Shown here: piece by piece, positions 33,749 to 40,968 of the stretch | Layout of the letters: the number at the start of each line of letters is the position of its first letter | Numbering within the stretch: the stretch's first letter is position 1 | Position numbers and translations under genes: made by a program | Notes under the pieces: generated by a model | What the model was told of the DNA's origin: nothing | What the model saw: only the letters and a program-made list of their open reading frames with translations | The model's database searches: none | Source: CAVQCJ01 sp963849365 | GTDB taxonomy: Bacteria > Actinomycetota > Actinomycetes > Prado026 | Reading direction: 5' to 3' | NCBI GenBank assembly: GCA_963849365.1 | Contig: CAWKHA010000003.1 | Location: forward strand, 124,001 to 188,000 | DNA length: 64,000 nt

Positions 33749-34726
33749 ATGGCCGGGATCGGCAGCGGTGAGCTCGACCTGACCGAGCTGGCGGCGTCGC
33801 TGCGCCGACTGCCCGGCGTGGTGGCCAAGAGGGACATCGGGCTGGTGGCGGAAGTCTTCGGAGGCGGCGACTGGTACGCCGGACCCGGCGACGACGGCGC
33901 GGTGCTGCCGGCCGGCTCTGGCAGCCTCGTGGTGGGTGGCGAGGCGATCCTCCCGGCGTTCCTGGCCGCCGACCCGTACGCGGCCGGAGTCGCCGCCGTG
34001 CTCGCGAACGTCAACGATCTGGCAGCGATGGGGGCCCGACCGCTGGCGATCGTTGACACGGTGGTGGGTCCCGAGCCGGTCGCACGCGAGGCGCTCCGCG
34101 GCATGCGTTGGGCCTCCGAGCTCTACGAGGTCCCCGTGGTCGGCGGCCACCTCACGCGCACACAGGGACCGGCGGCTGCGATGGCGCTGTCGGCCTTCGG
34201 CATCGGACGCGCGGAACGGGTCCTGTCGGCCACGCATGCCGAGGCGGGTCAGGCTCTCGTGCTGGGCTGCTGCATCGAGGGGACGATGCGTCCGGACTTC
34301 CCGTTCTTCCCCTCGTTCGACCAGCGCGGACCCTCGCTCGCCGGCGACGTCCGGCTGCTCGCACAGCTGGCCGAGAGCGGCGCTGCGGTCGCTGCGAAGG
34401 ACGTGAGCATGGCCGGGCTGGTGGGGTCGCTGGCCATGCTGCTCGAGCCGGGTGCTCTGGGCGCCGCGGTGGACCTGGGCCGGCTCCCCGTCCCCGCCGG
34501 CGTCGCGCTGGCCGACTGGCTGGGCTGCTTCCCCTGCTACGCCTTCCTGCTCACGACACCGCAGGACCGGGCCGACGACTGCGTCGAAGGCTTCCGCTCG
34601 CGCGGCCTGACGGCTGAGCAGATCGGTGTGCTGGACGGTAGCGGTGAGGTGCGGCTGGCCGTCGACGGAAGGCAGGTCACGGTGTTCGACCTGCGCACCG
34701 AGGGTGTCACCTACCTGCGCGGGTGA
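33749..34726 (+). CDS. AIR-synthase-related protein, Sll0787/MSMEG_0567 cluster type
   Basis: 325 aa from ATG 33749, with GGAGAGGA upstream. PurM/AIR-synthase-like N-domain: LPGVVAKRDIGLVAEVFGGG, GDDGAVLPAG, VAAVLANVNDLAAMGARPLA, then C-domain with EVPVVGGHLTRTQGPAAAMA. ATP-binding fold shared by PurM, SelD, HypE and ThiL. The Sll0787-type members belong to Nit1C clusters and have no proven reaction. It is divergent from comA and convergent with the GNAT gene. Confidence 0.85.
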   Translation: MAGIGSGELDLTELAASLRRLPGVVAKRDIGLVAEVFGGGDWYAGPGDDGAVLPAGSGSLVVGGEAILPAFLAADPYAAGVAAVLANVNDLAAMGARPLAIVDTVVGPEPVAREALRGMRWASELYEVPVVGGHLTRTQGPAAAMALSAFGIGRAERVLSATHAEAGQALVLGCCIEGTMRPDFPFFPSFDQRGPSLAGDVRLLAQLAESGAAVAAKDVSMAGLVGSLAMLLEPGALGAAVDLGRLPVPAGVALADWLGCFPCYAFLLTTPQDRADDCVEGFRSRGLTAEQIGVLDGSGEVRLAVDGRQVTVFDLRTEGVTYLRG

Positions 34727-34740
34727 CAGCGATGTCGTCG

Positions 34741-35265
34741 TCACGCCAGGGCGATCGTCATGGCCTGGTGCAGCCGGCCGACGAACACGGCGGGGTCTCC
34801 GACGGGGGTCCAGCCGAGGCGGCGGAAGAAGGAGACGTTCTCCAGCTGTACGTGGGCGTTCATCCGCCGCCCGGACAGGGACCCCGCGGTGGACACGGCG
34901 TACCGGACCAGAGGCGCGCCCAGGCCGGCGCGTCGTGCGTCGGGACGTACCGCCAGACGGTCGCCCTTCCACACGGTGCCCTCCAGCGGGTAGAGCCGCA
35001 CGGTTCCCGAGGGCACTCCGTCGACGAAGCCGAGCACGTGCACGGTGGTTGGGTCCTCGTCGTGGGCGTCCCGGTCGTCGTCGAAGAGTCGTTGCTCGTC
35101 GACGAAGACCATTCTGCGGAGCAGGAAGTGGGTGGCGAGCTCGGCGGGTCCCTCGACCGCCCGGCACTCGAGGGCGTGCGGACCTCGCACGTGTGCCGGC
35201 AGCGCCAGCAGCCCGCGCGAGTCAGCCGACAAGCGGAAGTGATCGACGTCCGTCAACGAGCTCAC
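34741..35265 (-). CDS. GNAT N-acetyltransferase, MSMEG_0567/Sll0786 cluster type
   Basis: 174 aa from GTG 35265, which lies inside the 3' end of the radical SAM gene (44-nt overlap). Acetyl-CoA-binding motif A is LAVRPDARRAGLGAPLVRYA (about residues 112-131), followed by AHVQLENVSFFRRLGWTPVG. The position next to the radical SAM and AIR-synthase-like genes is that of the Sll0786 'nitrogen starvation' acetyltransferase. Acceptor substrate unknown. Confidence 0.82.
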   Translation of the reverse strand: MSSLTDVDHFRLSADSRGLLALPAHVRGPHALECRAVEGPAELATHFLLRRMVFVDEQRLFDDDRDAHDEDPTTVHVLGFVDGVPSGTVRLYPLEGTVWKGDRLAVRPDARRAGLGAPLVRYAVSTAGSLSGRRMNAHVQLENVSFFRRLGWTPVGDPAVFVGRLHQAMTIALA

Positions 35266-36376
35266 CTGCCTTCTCGAACGCTCCCAGGCCAGAGCAGGCC
35301 TGGCAGCGTGCGCAGCCCGCGCTGACACCGGCGGCGGACATCCGGCGCCGCGCCAGGTGGGGGACGACCTGGCGGTACACCGACTCGACCACCGACCGCG
35401 GCGGGGGCACGGCGTCCTCCAGCAGGCTGCCGGGCACCGGCCGCAACGGCACGATGAACGGGTAGACGCCCATGTCGATCGCACGCTTGCAGCCTTCGAC
35501 GGTGACCTTCTCGTCCTCGCCCAGTCCGAGGATCACGTACGTCGAGACCTGACCGGGGCCGAACGCGGCGACCGCACGCTCCCAGGCCGCGAAGTAGGCT
35601 TCGATGCCGGTCCGTGCCTTGCCCGGCGCCACCTTCGCGAGGACCTGCGCGTCGAAGGACTCCACGTGGATGCCGACCGAGTCGATCCCCATGCCCGCGA
35701 CGCGGTCGATGACGTCGAGGTCGGACGGGGGCTCGAACTGGACCTGCACCGGCAGCCCGGCGGCCTCCCGCACCGCGGCGGCGCACGCCGCGACGTAGAG
35801 GGCGCCCCGGTCGGGTGTCGCGGTGCTGCCGGTGGTGAGCGTCGCGTCGACCGCTCCGTCGAGGTCACGCGCGGCGACTGCCACCTCGGCGAGCATCGCC
35901 GGCGTCTTCTTGGCGATGGTGCGGCCCGCGGCCAGAGTGACCCCGATGCCGCAGAACGTGCACTGGTCGCTGTTGCCCCAGTAGGCGCAGGTCTGAAGGA
36001 CGGTGCTCGCCACGGAGTCCAGGTGCAGCAACGCGATCTGCCAGTAGGGGATGCCATCGGCCGTCGTCAGGTCGTAGTACTTCGGACGTGGGGCGAGCGT
36101 CGCGTCGGCCAGTCGGTCCGGCCCGTGGTAGACGCCCCAACCGCCGTCGTCTTCCGCACGCAGCCGGTACGGCGATGCCTTCACATAGGCCGCGCTGGTC
36201 GGAACCGTCACCGGCACACCCTCGATGTAGAGCATCCCGGCGTCAGCCGGCCCCGCCCCGCCCGCCCGCGACTCCATCGGGACCTCGACCCGCAGGCCTT
36301 CGCTCTGCAGTGCGGTGATCAGTGCTGCCAGGTCGTCCGCGGTGAGGCATTGGGCGGGGGCGGGGCCTGAGGTCAT
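35222..36376 (-). CDS. MSMEG_0568-family radical SAM enzyme
   Basis: 384 aa from ATG 36376. The presumed iron-sulfur ligands are C130, C139 and C142 in LQTCAYWGNSDQCTFCGIGV: a C-x8-C-x2-C spacing rather than the classic C-x3-C-x2-C, as I remember for the MSMEG_0568 family of Nit1C clusters. The barrel continues through LTTGSTATPDRG and GIDSVGIHVESFDAQVLAKV, resembling biotin-synthase-like proteins, and ends with a second Cys patch (SAGCARCQACSGLGAF). Reaction unknown. The promoter region carries a copy of the shared motif. Confidence 0.87.
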   Translation of the reverse strand: MTSGPAPAQCLTADDLAALITALQSEGLRVEVPMESRAGGAGPADAGMLYIEGVPVTVPTSAAYVKASPYRLRAEDDGGWGVYHGPDRLADATLAPRPKYYDLTTADGIPYWQIALLHLDSVASTVLQTCAYWGNSDQCTFCGIGVTLAAGRTIAKKTPAMLAEVAVAARDLDGAVDATLTTGSTATPDRGALYVAACAAAVREAAGLPVQVQFEPPSDLDVIDRVAGMGIDSVGIHVESFDAQVLAKVAPGKARTGIEAYFAAWERAVAAFGPGQVSTYVILGLGEDEKVTVEGCKRAIDMGVYPFIVPLRPVPGSLLEDAVPPPRSVVESVYRQVVPHLARRRMSAAGVSAGCARCQACSGLGAFEKAGELVDGRRSLPLVG

Positions 36377-36422
36377 GCGATGTCCTTCACTTCGAGGGCC
36401 GCGTGACGTGGAGCTGCTGTCC

Positions 36423-36438
36423 GTTCACTATAGGAAAA
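36423..36438. promoter_or_regulatory. Shared cluster motif, copy 3, with -10 box
   Basis: GTTCACTATAGGAAAA; on the minus strand it reads CCTATAGTGAAC and supplies a good -10 box (TATAGT), with TTGCGC 16 bp upstream as a possible -35. It lies about 47 bp before the radical SAM start. A second element ATCCGATGC is at 36439-36447. Confidence 0.55.
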
Positions 36439-36472
36439 ATCCGATGCTGCGCAAGAGGGCTCTCGCCGCCGC

Positions 36473-37189
36473 CTAGCGCGGCGGGGGGCCGCCCCGCAGC
36501 TGATCCACTCGACGCTCGCGGGCCACCCAGTCCTCGTGTCGGGAGGGTGGTGCACTTGGCAGTCCGGCATCGACCGTCGTGTCGCGAACCCGACCGTCGC
36601 CGAGATCCACGTTCAGGAGCGCCACTTCGTGCAGCACCCCCGTGAAGCTGTCGTCGGGCACGGTGGTGACGTACACGGCCCGCCCGGTCGAGACTTCGAC
36701 CTCGAGCCGCTGGTATGGGCTGAACGGGTCACCGTGCGGTTCGCCCGACTCCTCGAGCACGACCCACGGAGCACCTCGTTCAGCGGCGGCCGCGAGCAGC
36801 GCGAGCCGGCGCGCCCGGGCCTGCTCGTCGACGACCTCGCGAAGCCGCATCGCCAGGGCGGCCTGGCCGATGAGGGTGGGGTCGAGCGACGAGATCTCGA
36901 CGCCGTCCCGGTCCGCCACCTCGAGGACCAGTGACCCGGCCGAGCCTCCCGCGGCTGTCAGCGCAGCTGACGAACCCCCGAGCCGGCGAAGATGCTCGAC
37001 GACCTGCGCGACGAGCAGCACCGCCCGCTCGAACATCGCGGGATCCCACAGGACGGTGCCGTACAGCTGGGCCTCGCTCGCACGCCATGCGGCGGCCATG
37101 TCGCCGGGCACCGGCTCACCCTCGGTCCCGGTCAGGGAGTGGCTCCGGTGGCCCCCTGGGCGGCTGCCCGGCATCCCCGAGGTTGTCAT
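36473..37189 (-). CDS. Hypothetical protein
   Basis: 238 aa from ATG 37189; a shorter form starting at Met30 is possible, since the first 30 residues look disordered. MAAAWRASEAQLYGTVLWDP and FERAVLLVAQVVEHLRRLG form helices; the centre has LVLEVADRDGVEISSLDPTL and the C-terminal half RLEVEVSTGRAVYVTTVPDD. I do not recognise the family. It is divergent from the carbamate kinase operon and followed by the radical SAM gene, so it probably belongs to this cluster. Confidence 0.65.
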   Translation of the reverse strand: MTTSGMPGSRPGGHRSHSLTGTEGEPVPGDMAAAWRASEAQLYGTVLWDPAMFERAVLLVAQVVEHLRRLGGSSAALTAAGGSAGSLVLEVADRDGVEISSLDPTLIGQAALAMRLREVVDEQARARRLALLAAAAERGAPWVVLEESGEPHGDPFSPYQRLEVEVSTGRAVYVTTVPDDSFTGVLHEVALLNVDLGDGRVRDTTVDAGLPSAPPSRHEDWVARERRVDQLRGGPPPR

Positions 37190-37208
37190 TGCGCTCCCGC
37201 CCGCCAGA

Positions 37209-37224
37209 GTTCACTATGGTGCAC
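37209..37224. promoter_or_regulatory. Shared cluster motif, copy 4
   Basis: GTTCACTATGGTGCAC between the divergent hypothetical gene and the carbamate kinase operon. On the minus strand it reads CACCATAGTGAAC, matching copies 2 and 3. ATCCGATGC occurs downstream at 37237-37245, part of an inverted repeat ATCCG-5-CGGAT. Confidence 0.6.
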
Positions 37225-37259
37225 ATGGCGTCTGCTATCCGATGCGCGGATGCATCTTC

Positions 37260-38222
37260 GTGAGGGGGACGACCGTCGTCGCCCTCGGGGGCAACGCTCT
37301 CACCCCGGCCGAAGAGACCGGAACCTCGGCGCAGATCGAGGCGAACGCCGCTCTGATGGCCGACTGCCTCGCCGGGCTGCTCCGGACCCGCCGCCGGGTG
37401 GCCGTCGTGCACGGGAACGGACCTCAGGTCGGAAACCTGGCGATCCAGCAGGACGAGGCGTCCGGCCTCGTGCCGGCACAGCCTTTGCATCAGCTGTGCG
37501 CCATGACCCAGGGCCAGCTCGGCAGTGTCCTGGTCCGCGCGATCGACCGCGTACGCGGCCCCGGCTCGGCCGTCGCCGTGGTCACCCACGTCGGCGTCGA
37601 CCCTGCCGACGAGGCGTTCGCCGCCCCCACCAAGCCGATCGGTCCGTTCTTCAGTGCGGACCAGGCCGCCCTGCTGGCTGCCTCGCGTCGCTGGCAGGTG
37701 GTCGAGGACTCCGGCCGGGGATATCGCCGGGTGGTGCCGTCGCCGTTGCCTGCAGTCATCGTCGAGGTCGGCGCCGTGCGCACTCTGCTCGACGCGGGCT
37801 ACGTCGTCGTCGCTGCGGGGGGTGGCGGTGTCGCAGTGAGCCTGGGCACCGACGCCGCCATGACCGGTGTGGACGCTGTGATCGACAAGGACCATGCCGC
37901 GGCGAACCTGGCAAGCGAGCTCGGCGCAGAGGAGCTCTTCCTCGTGACGGGCGTCGACACCGTCCTGCTCGACTTCGGCACCCCCGCCGAGCGTCCCGTC
38001 CACGACCTGACCGTCGCCGAAGTCCAGCGCCACATGGCCGACGGCCAGTTCCCGGCCGGCAGCATGGGCCCGAAGCTGGCGGCGGCCCTGCGGTTCCTCG
38101 CGGCCGGTGGCACGCGGGTGGTCGTCACCTCGGCGCCGATGCTGGCGCGTGCCGCGGCCGGCGATGCGCGCGTGGGCACGACGGTCCGGCGTGAGCCCGT
38201 CGGCGTGGGAGAACGGTCGTGA
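37260..38222 (+). CDS. arcC: Carbamate kinase
   Basis: 320 aa if GTG 37260 is used; ATG 37242 would add six residues. No clear ribosome site precedes either, so the mRNA may be near-leaderless. TTVVALGGNALTPAEETG at the N-terminus, VAVVHGNGPQVGNLAIQQDE, GVDAVIDKDHAAANLASELG and GSMGPKLAAALRFLAAGG are the carbamate kinase blocks. It would make ATP from carbamoyl phosphate and ADP, giving ammonia and CO2. Coupled by a GTGA overlap to fdrA, as in ureide catabolic modules. Confidence 0.9.
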   Translation: MRGTTVVALGGNALTPAEETGTSAQIEANAALMADCLAGLLRTRRRVAVVHGNGPQVGNLAIQQDEASGLVPAQPLHQLCAMTQGQLGSVLVRAIDRVRGPGSAVAVVTHVGVDPADEAFAAPTKPIGPFFSADQAALLAASRRWQVVEDSGRGYRRVVPSPLPAVIVEVGAVRTLLDAGYVVVAAGGGGVAVSLGTDAAMTGVDAVIDKDHAAANLASELGAEELFLVTGVDTVLLDFGTPAERPVHDLTVAEVQRHMADGQFPAGSMGPKLAAALRFLAAGGTRVVVTSAPMLARAAAGDARVGTTVRREPVGVGERS

Positions 38223-39766
38223 GCGTCCTCGGCGTCCAGGTCCATCCCGGCACGTACCTCGACTCTCTGCTGTTGATGGTCGCCTCGACCGAGATGGCCG
38301 GCGCGACCGGTATCGAGTGGGCAGGTGCCGTCATGGCTACGGCGCGCAGCCTGGAGGAGCTGCACAGCCATGGGTTCGTCAGCGACGAGCTGACGTCGCT
38401 GGCAGCCAACGACCTGGTGCTCGCCGTCGTCGGCCCCGACCAGGCAGCCGTGGACGCCGCGCTCGAGCAGGGCCGTCAGGCTGCGTTCTCCGAGCTCGCG
38501 GCCGACGCACGGTCGGAGGACCGTGAGGTGATGCCCCGCAGCCTGGCGGAGGCAGCCCGGCGAAGCCTCGGCGCCAACGTCGCGATCGTGTCGGTCCCGG
38601 GGGAGTACGCGGCGTTGGAAGCGCACCACGCTCTGACAGCCGGGATGCACGTGCTGCTGTTCAGCGACGGGGTCGGCGTGGAGGAGGAGATCGAGCTCAA
38701 GGACAGAGGGGTGGAGCTCGGGCTGTTCGTGATGGGGCCGGGCGCCGGGACGGCGGTGCTGGCCGGTGCCGGGCTGGGATTCGCCAACGCCGTGTCGCCT
38801 GGACGGGTCGGCGTCGTTGCGGCCGCCGGGACCGGCGCCCAGGAGGTCGCGGCTCTGCTCACCCGCTGGGGTGTCGGCGTCTCGCAGGTCATCGGCGTCG
38901 GCGGCCGGGACCTCTCCGAGGCCGTGGCCGGACGGATGGCTCGCGCCGCAGTGCGGACCCTCGACCGGGACCAGGCGACCGATGCCGTCCTGCTGGTCTC
39001 GAAACCACCGTCGCCGGGGACGGCGGGTCGTGTGCTGGCCGAGTGCGTGAGCACCCCCGCCGTCGCGGTCTTCCTCGGACTCACCGACCTGAGTACGCCG
39101 CCGGGCGTGACCCAAGCGCGAACGCTCGAGGCGGGTGCGCTGGCGGCCGCCCGGCTGACCGGAGCCGCGCCCCTGGACCCGGCCGCCGGCCTGCACGAGC
39201 GGGTCGCAGCGGCCTGTGAACGGCTGGCCCCCAGCCGCAGCATCGTCCGTGGGTTCTTCTCCGGCGGCACCCTGTGCTACGAAGCGCAGCTGATACTCGG
39301 GGATGTGCTCGGGCCGGTCTACTCCAACGAGCCCCTCGACCCGGAGCGGGTCCTGCCCGCGCCGGCCGACGCGCACGTGCTCCTCGACCTGGGCGCCGAG
39401 GAGTACACCCGCGGTCGCCCGCACCCGATGATCGACCCCAGCGGCCGCCTGGAGCTGTTGCGTGCCGCGGGACGTGAGTCCGATGTCGCCGTCGTCCTGA
39501 TCGATGTGGTGCTGGGCTTCGGCAGCCACCACGACCCGGCCGGCCTGCTGGCGCCGGTGTGCGCCGAGCTGATGGCCGGCGGTGGCCCGCAGGTGGTCGC
39601 GTACCTGCTCGGCACCGAGCTGGACCCGCAGGGGTACGCCGGGCAGCGTGCGTTGCTCGAGTCGGCCGGTTGCCTCGTGACCGAGACGAATGCGCGGGCG
39701 GCGTACGTCGCTGCCGCGCTGGCCGCCCGCAACCCCGACCTGTGCGCCCAGGGGCTGGCGACGTGA
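38219..39766 (+). CDS. fdrA: FdrA/AllF-family protein (acyl-CoA-synthetase-like; oxamate carbamoyltransferase subunit family)
   Basis: 515 aa from GTG 38219. PGTYLDSLLLMVASTEMAGA at the N-terminus, succinyl-CoA-synthetase-like Rossmann domain (VGVVAAAGTGAQEVAALLTR, IGVGGRDLSEAV, VLLVSKPPSPGT) and RGFFSGGTLCYEAQLIL identify FdrA. In E. coli AllF (FdrA) with AllG and AllH forms the oxamate carbamoyltransferase that yields carbamoyl phosphate for carbamate kinase. Here the partner AllG-like DUF1116 gene is at 26771-28189. No allantoin genes are present, so a different carbamoylated substrate is likely. Confidence 0.87.
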   Translation: MSVLGVQVHPGTYLDSLLLMVASTEMAGATGIEWAGAVMATARSLEELHSHGFVSDELTSLAANDLVLAVVGPDQAAVDAALEQGRQAAFSELAADARSEDREVMPRSLAEAARRSLGANVAIVSVPGEYAALEAHHALTAGMHVLLFSDGVGVEEEIELKDRGVELGLFVMGPGAGTAVLAGAGLGFANAVSPGRVGVVAAAGTGAQEVAALLTRWGVGVSQVIGVGGRDLSEAVAGRMARAAVRTLDRDQATDAVLLVSKPPSPGTAGRVLAECVSTPAVAVFLGLTDLSTPPGVTQARTLEAGALAAARLTGAAPLDPAAGLHERVAAACERLAPSRSIVRGFFSGGTLCYEAQLILGDVLGPVYSNEPLDPERVLPAPADAHVLLDLGAEEYTRGRPHPMIDPSGRLELLRAAGRESDVAVVLIDVVLGFGSHHDPAGLLAPVCAELMAGGGPQVVAYLLGTELDPQGYAGQRALLESAGCLVTETNARAAYVAAALAARNPDLCAQGLAT

Positions 39767-40941
39767 CCCTGCCAGTCTCGGTCGTCACCTACTCGACCAA
39801 ACCGCGGGGCGGTGTCGTGCACGCGCTGGCCGTCGCTGAGGCGCTGCAGGACGCGGGCGCGGATGTGCGCGTCATCGCGCTGGGCGACCCGTCGCAGGGG
39901 TTCTTCCGGCCGGTGCGCACACCGGTCACGCTCGTCCCCGGCCCGTCCGCAGCCGGCACCTTGGAGGACAGAGTCGCCGAGAGCATCGATCGCCTGACGG
40001 ACGCGCTCGGACAGGCCGGCACACCGCTGCTGCACACCCAGGACTGCATCTCCGCACGGGCTGCGACACGCGTGCGCGACACAGGCGCCGGCCCAGCAGG
40101 AGTCCGTGTGCTGCGCACCGTTCACCACGTCGACGACTTCTCCAGCCACGTGCTGATGGACTGCCAGCGGCAGGCGATCCTCGAGCCGGACGTGGTCCTC
40201 ACGGTGAGCGAGGTCTGGCGCCGGCAGCTGGCGGCCGACTACGGCGTCTCGGCCCAGGTCGTCCCGAACGGTGTCGACGTCGAGCGATTCTCAACTGTGT
40301 CCCCAGCCGCAGCGGATGCGCTGCGCACGCGCTACCGGATCGGAGCGCGTCCGCTGTTCCTGGCGGTCGGAGGGATCGAGCCCCGCAAGGGAAGCGACAC
40401 CCTGGTACGAGCCTTCGCGCGGCTCGCGCGGGAACGCAGCGACCGGCCCGTGCTGGCGGTGCTCGGAGGCCACTCGTTCCAGGACCACCGCTGGTACCGC
40501 GACGCGGTCCTGGCCGAGCTGCCCGGCCTCGGCCTCGAGCTCGGTGTCGACGTGCTGCTCGTCGGCACGGTCGACGACGAAGAGATGCCGCTGTGGTACG
40601 CGGCGGCCGACGTGCTGGCCTTCCCGTCCGTGAAGGAAGGCTTCGGCCTCGCAGTGCTGGAGGCGATGAGCGCGGGCACCCCCGTCGTGACCAGCGACCT
40701 ACCCGTCTTCCGCGAGTATCTCGTCGACCTGACGGACGCATTGATGGTCCCGGTCGAGGACGTGGAGGCGCTGGCCCGCTCGCTGTCGTTGGCGGCCGAA
40801 CCCGGTCGACTGCGCGATGAGCTCATCCGCAACGGTCGACAGGTGGCATCGAGATTCACCTGGGCCTCCAGCGCCGAGCGGCACCTCGCCGTCTACGCGG
40901 AGCAGGAGCAGGCATGTGACGCCGCAGCTCCGAAAGTCTGA
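39763..40941 (+). CDS. MSMEG_0565-family glycosyltransferase (GT4)
   Basis: 392 aa from GTG 39763, overlapping fdrA by 4 nt. SVVTYSTKPRGGVVHALAVA at the N-terminus and LHTQDCISARAATRVRD are features I associate with the MSMEG_0565 family. The GT4 catalytic domain has VPNGVDVERFS, LAVGGIEPRKGSDTLVRAFA and VKEGFGLAVLEAMSAGTPVV, with the EGFGLAVLEA nucleotide-sugar motif. Suggests that the cluster makes or modifies a glycosylated small molecule, but donor and acceptor are unknown. Last gene of the arcC-fdrA-GT operon. Confidence 0.85.
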   Translation: MTLPVSVVTYSTKPRGGVVHALAVAEALQDAGADVRVIALGDPSQGFFRPVRTPVTLVPGPSAAGTLEDRVAESIDRLTDALGQAGTPLLHTQDCISARAATRVRDTGAGPAGVRVLRTVHHVDDFSSHVLMDCQRQAILEPDVVLTVSEVWRRQLAADYGVSAQVVPNGVDVERFSTVSPAAADALRTRYRIGARPLFLAVGGIEPRKGSDTLVRAFARLARERSDRPVLAVLGGHSFQDHRWYRDAVLAELPGLGLELGVDVLLVGTVDDEEMPLWYAAADVLAFPSVKEGFGLAVLEAMSAGTPVVTSDLPVFREYLVDLTDALMVPVEDVEALARSLSLAAEPGRLRDELIRNGRQVASRFTWASSAERHLAVYAEQEQACDAAAPKV

Positions 40942-40968
40942 GCTGCCCGCCGCCAGCTGTCTGACCGA

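Noticed and set aside
24080..40941. A nitrilase gene expected for a Nit1C cluster
   Set aside because: I looked through all frames for a nitrilase-like protein of about 300 aa with a Glu-Lys-Cys pattern and found none in the window.
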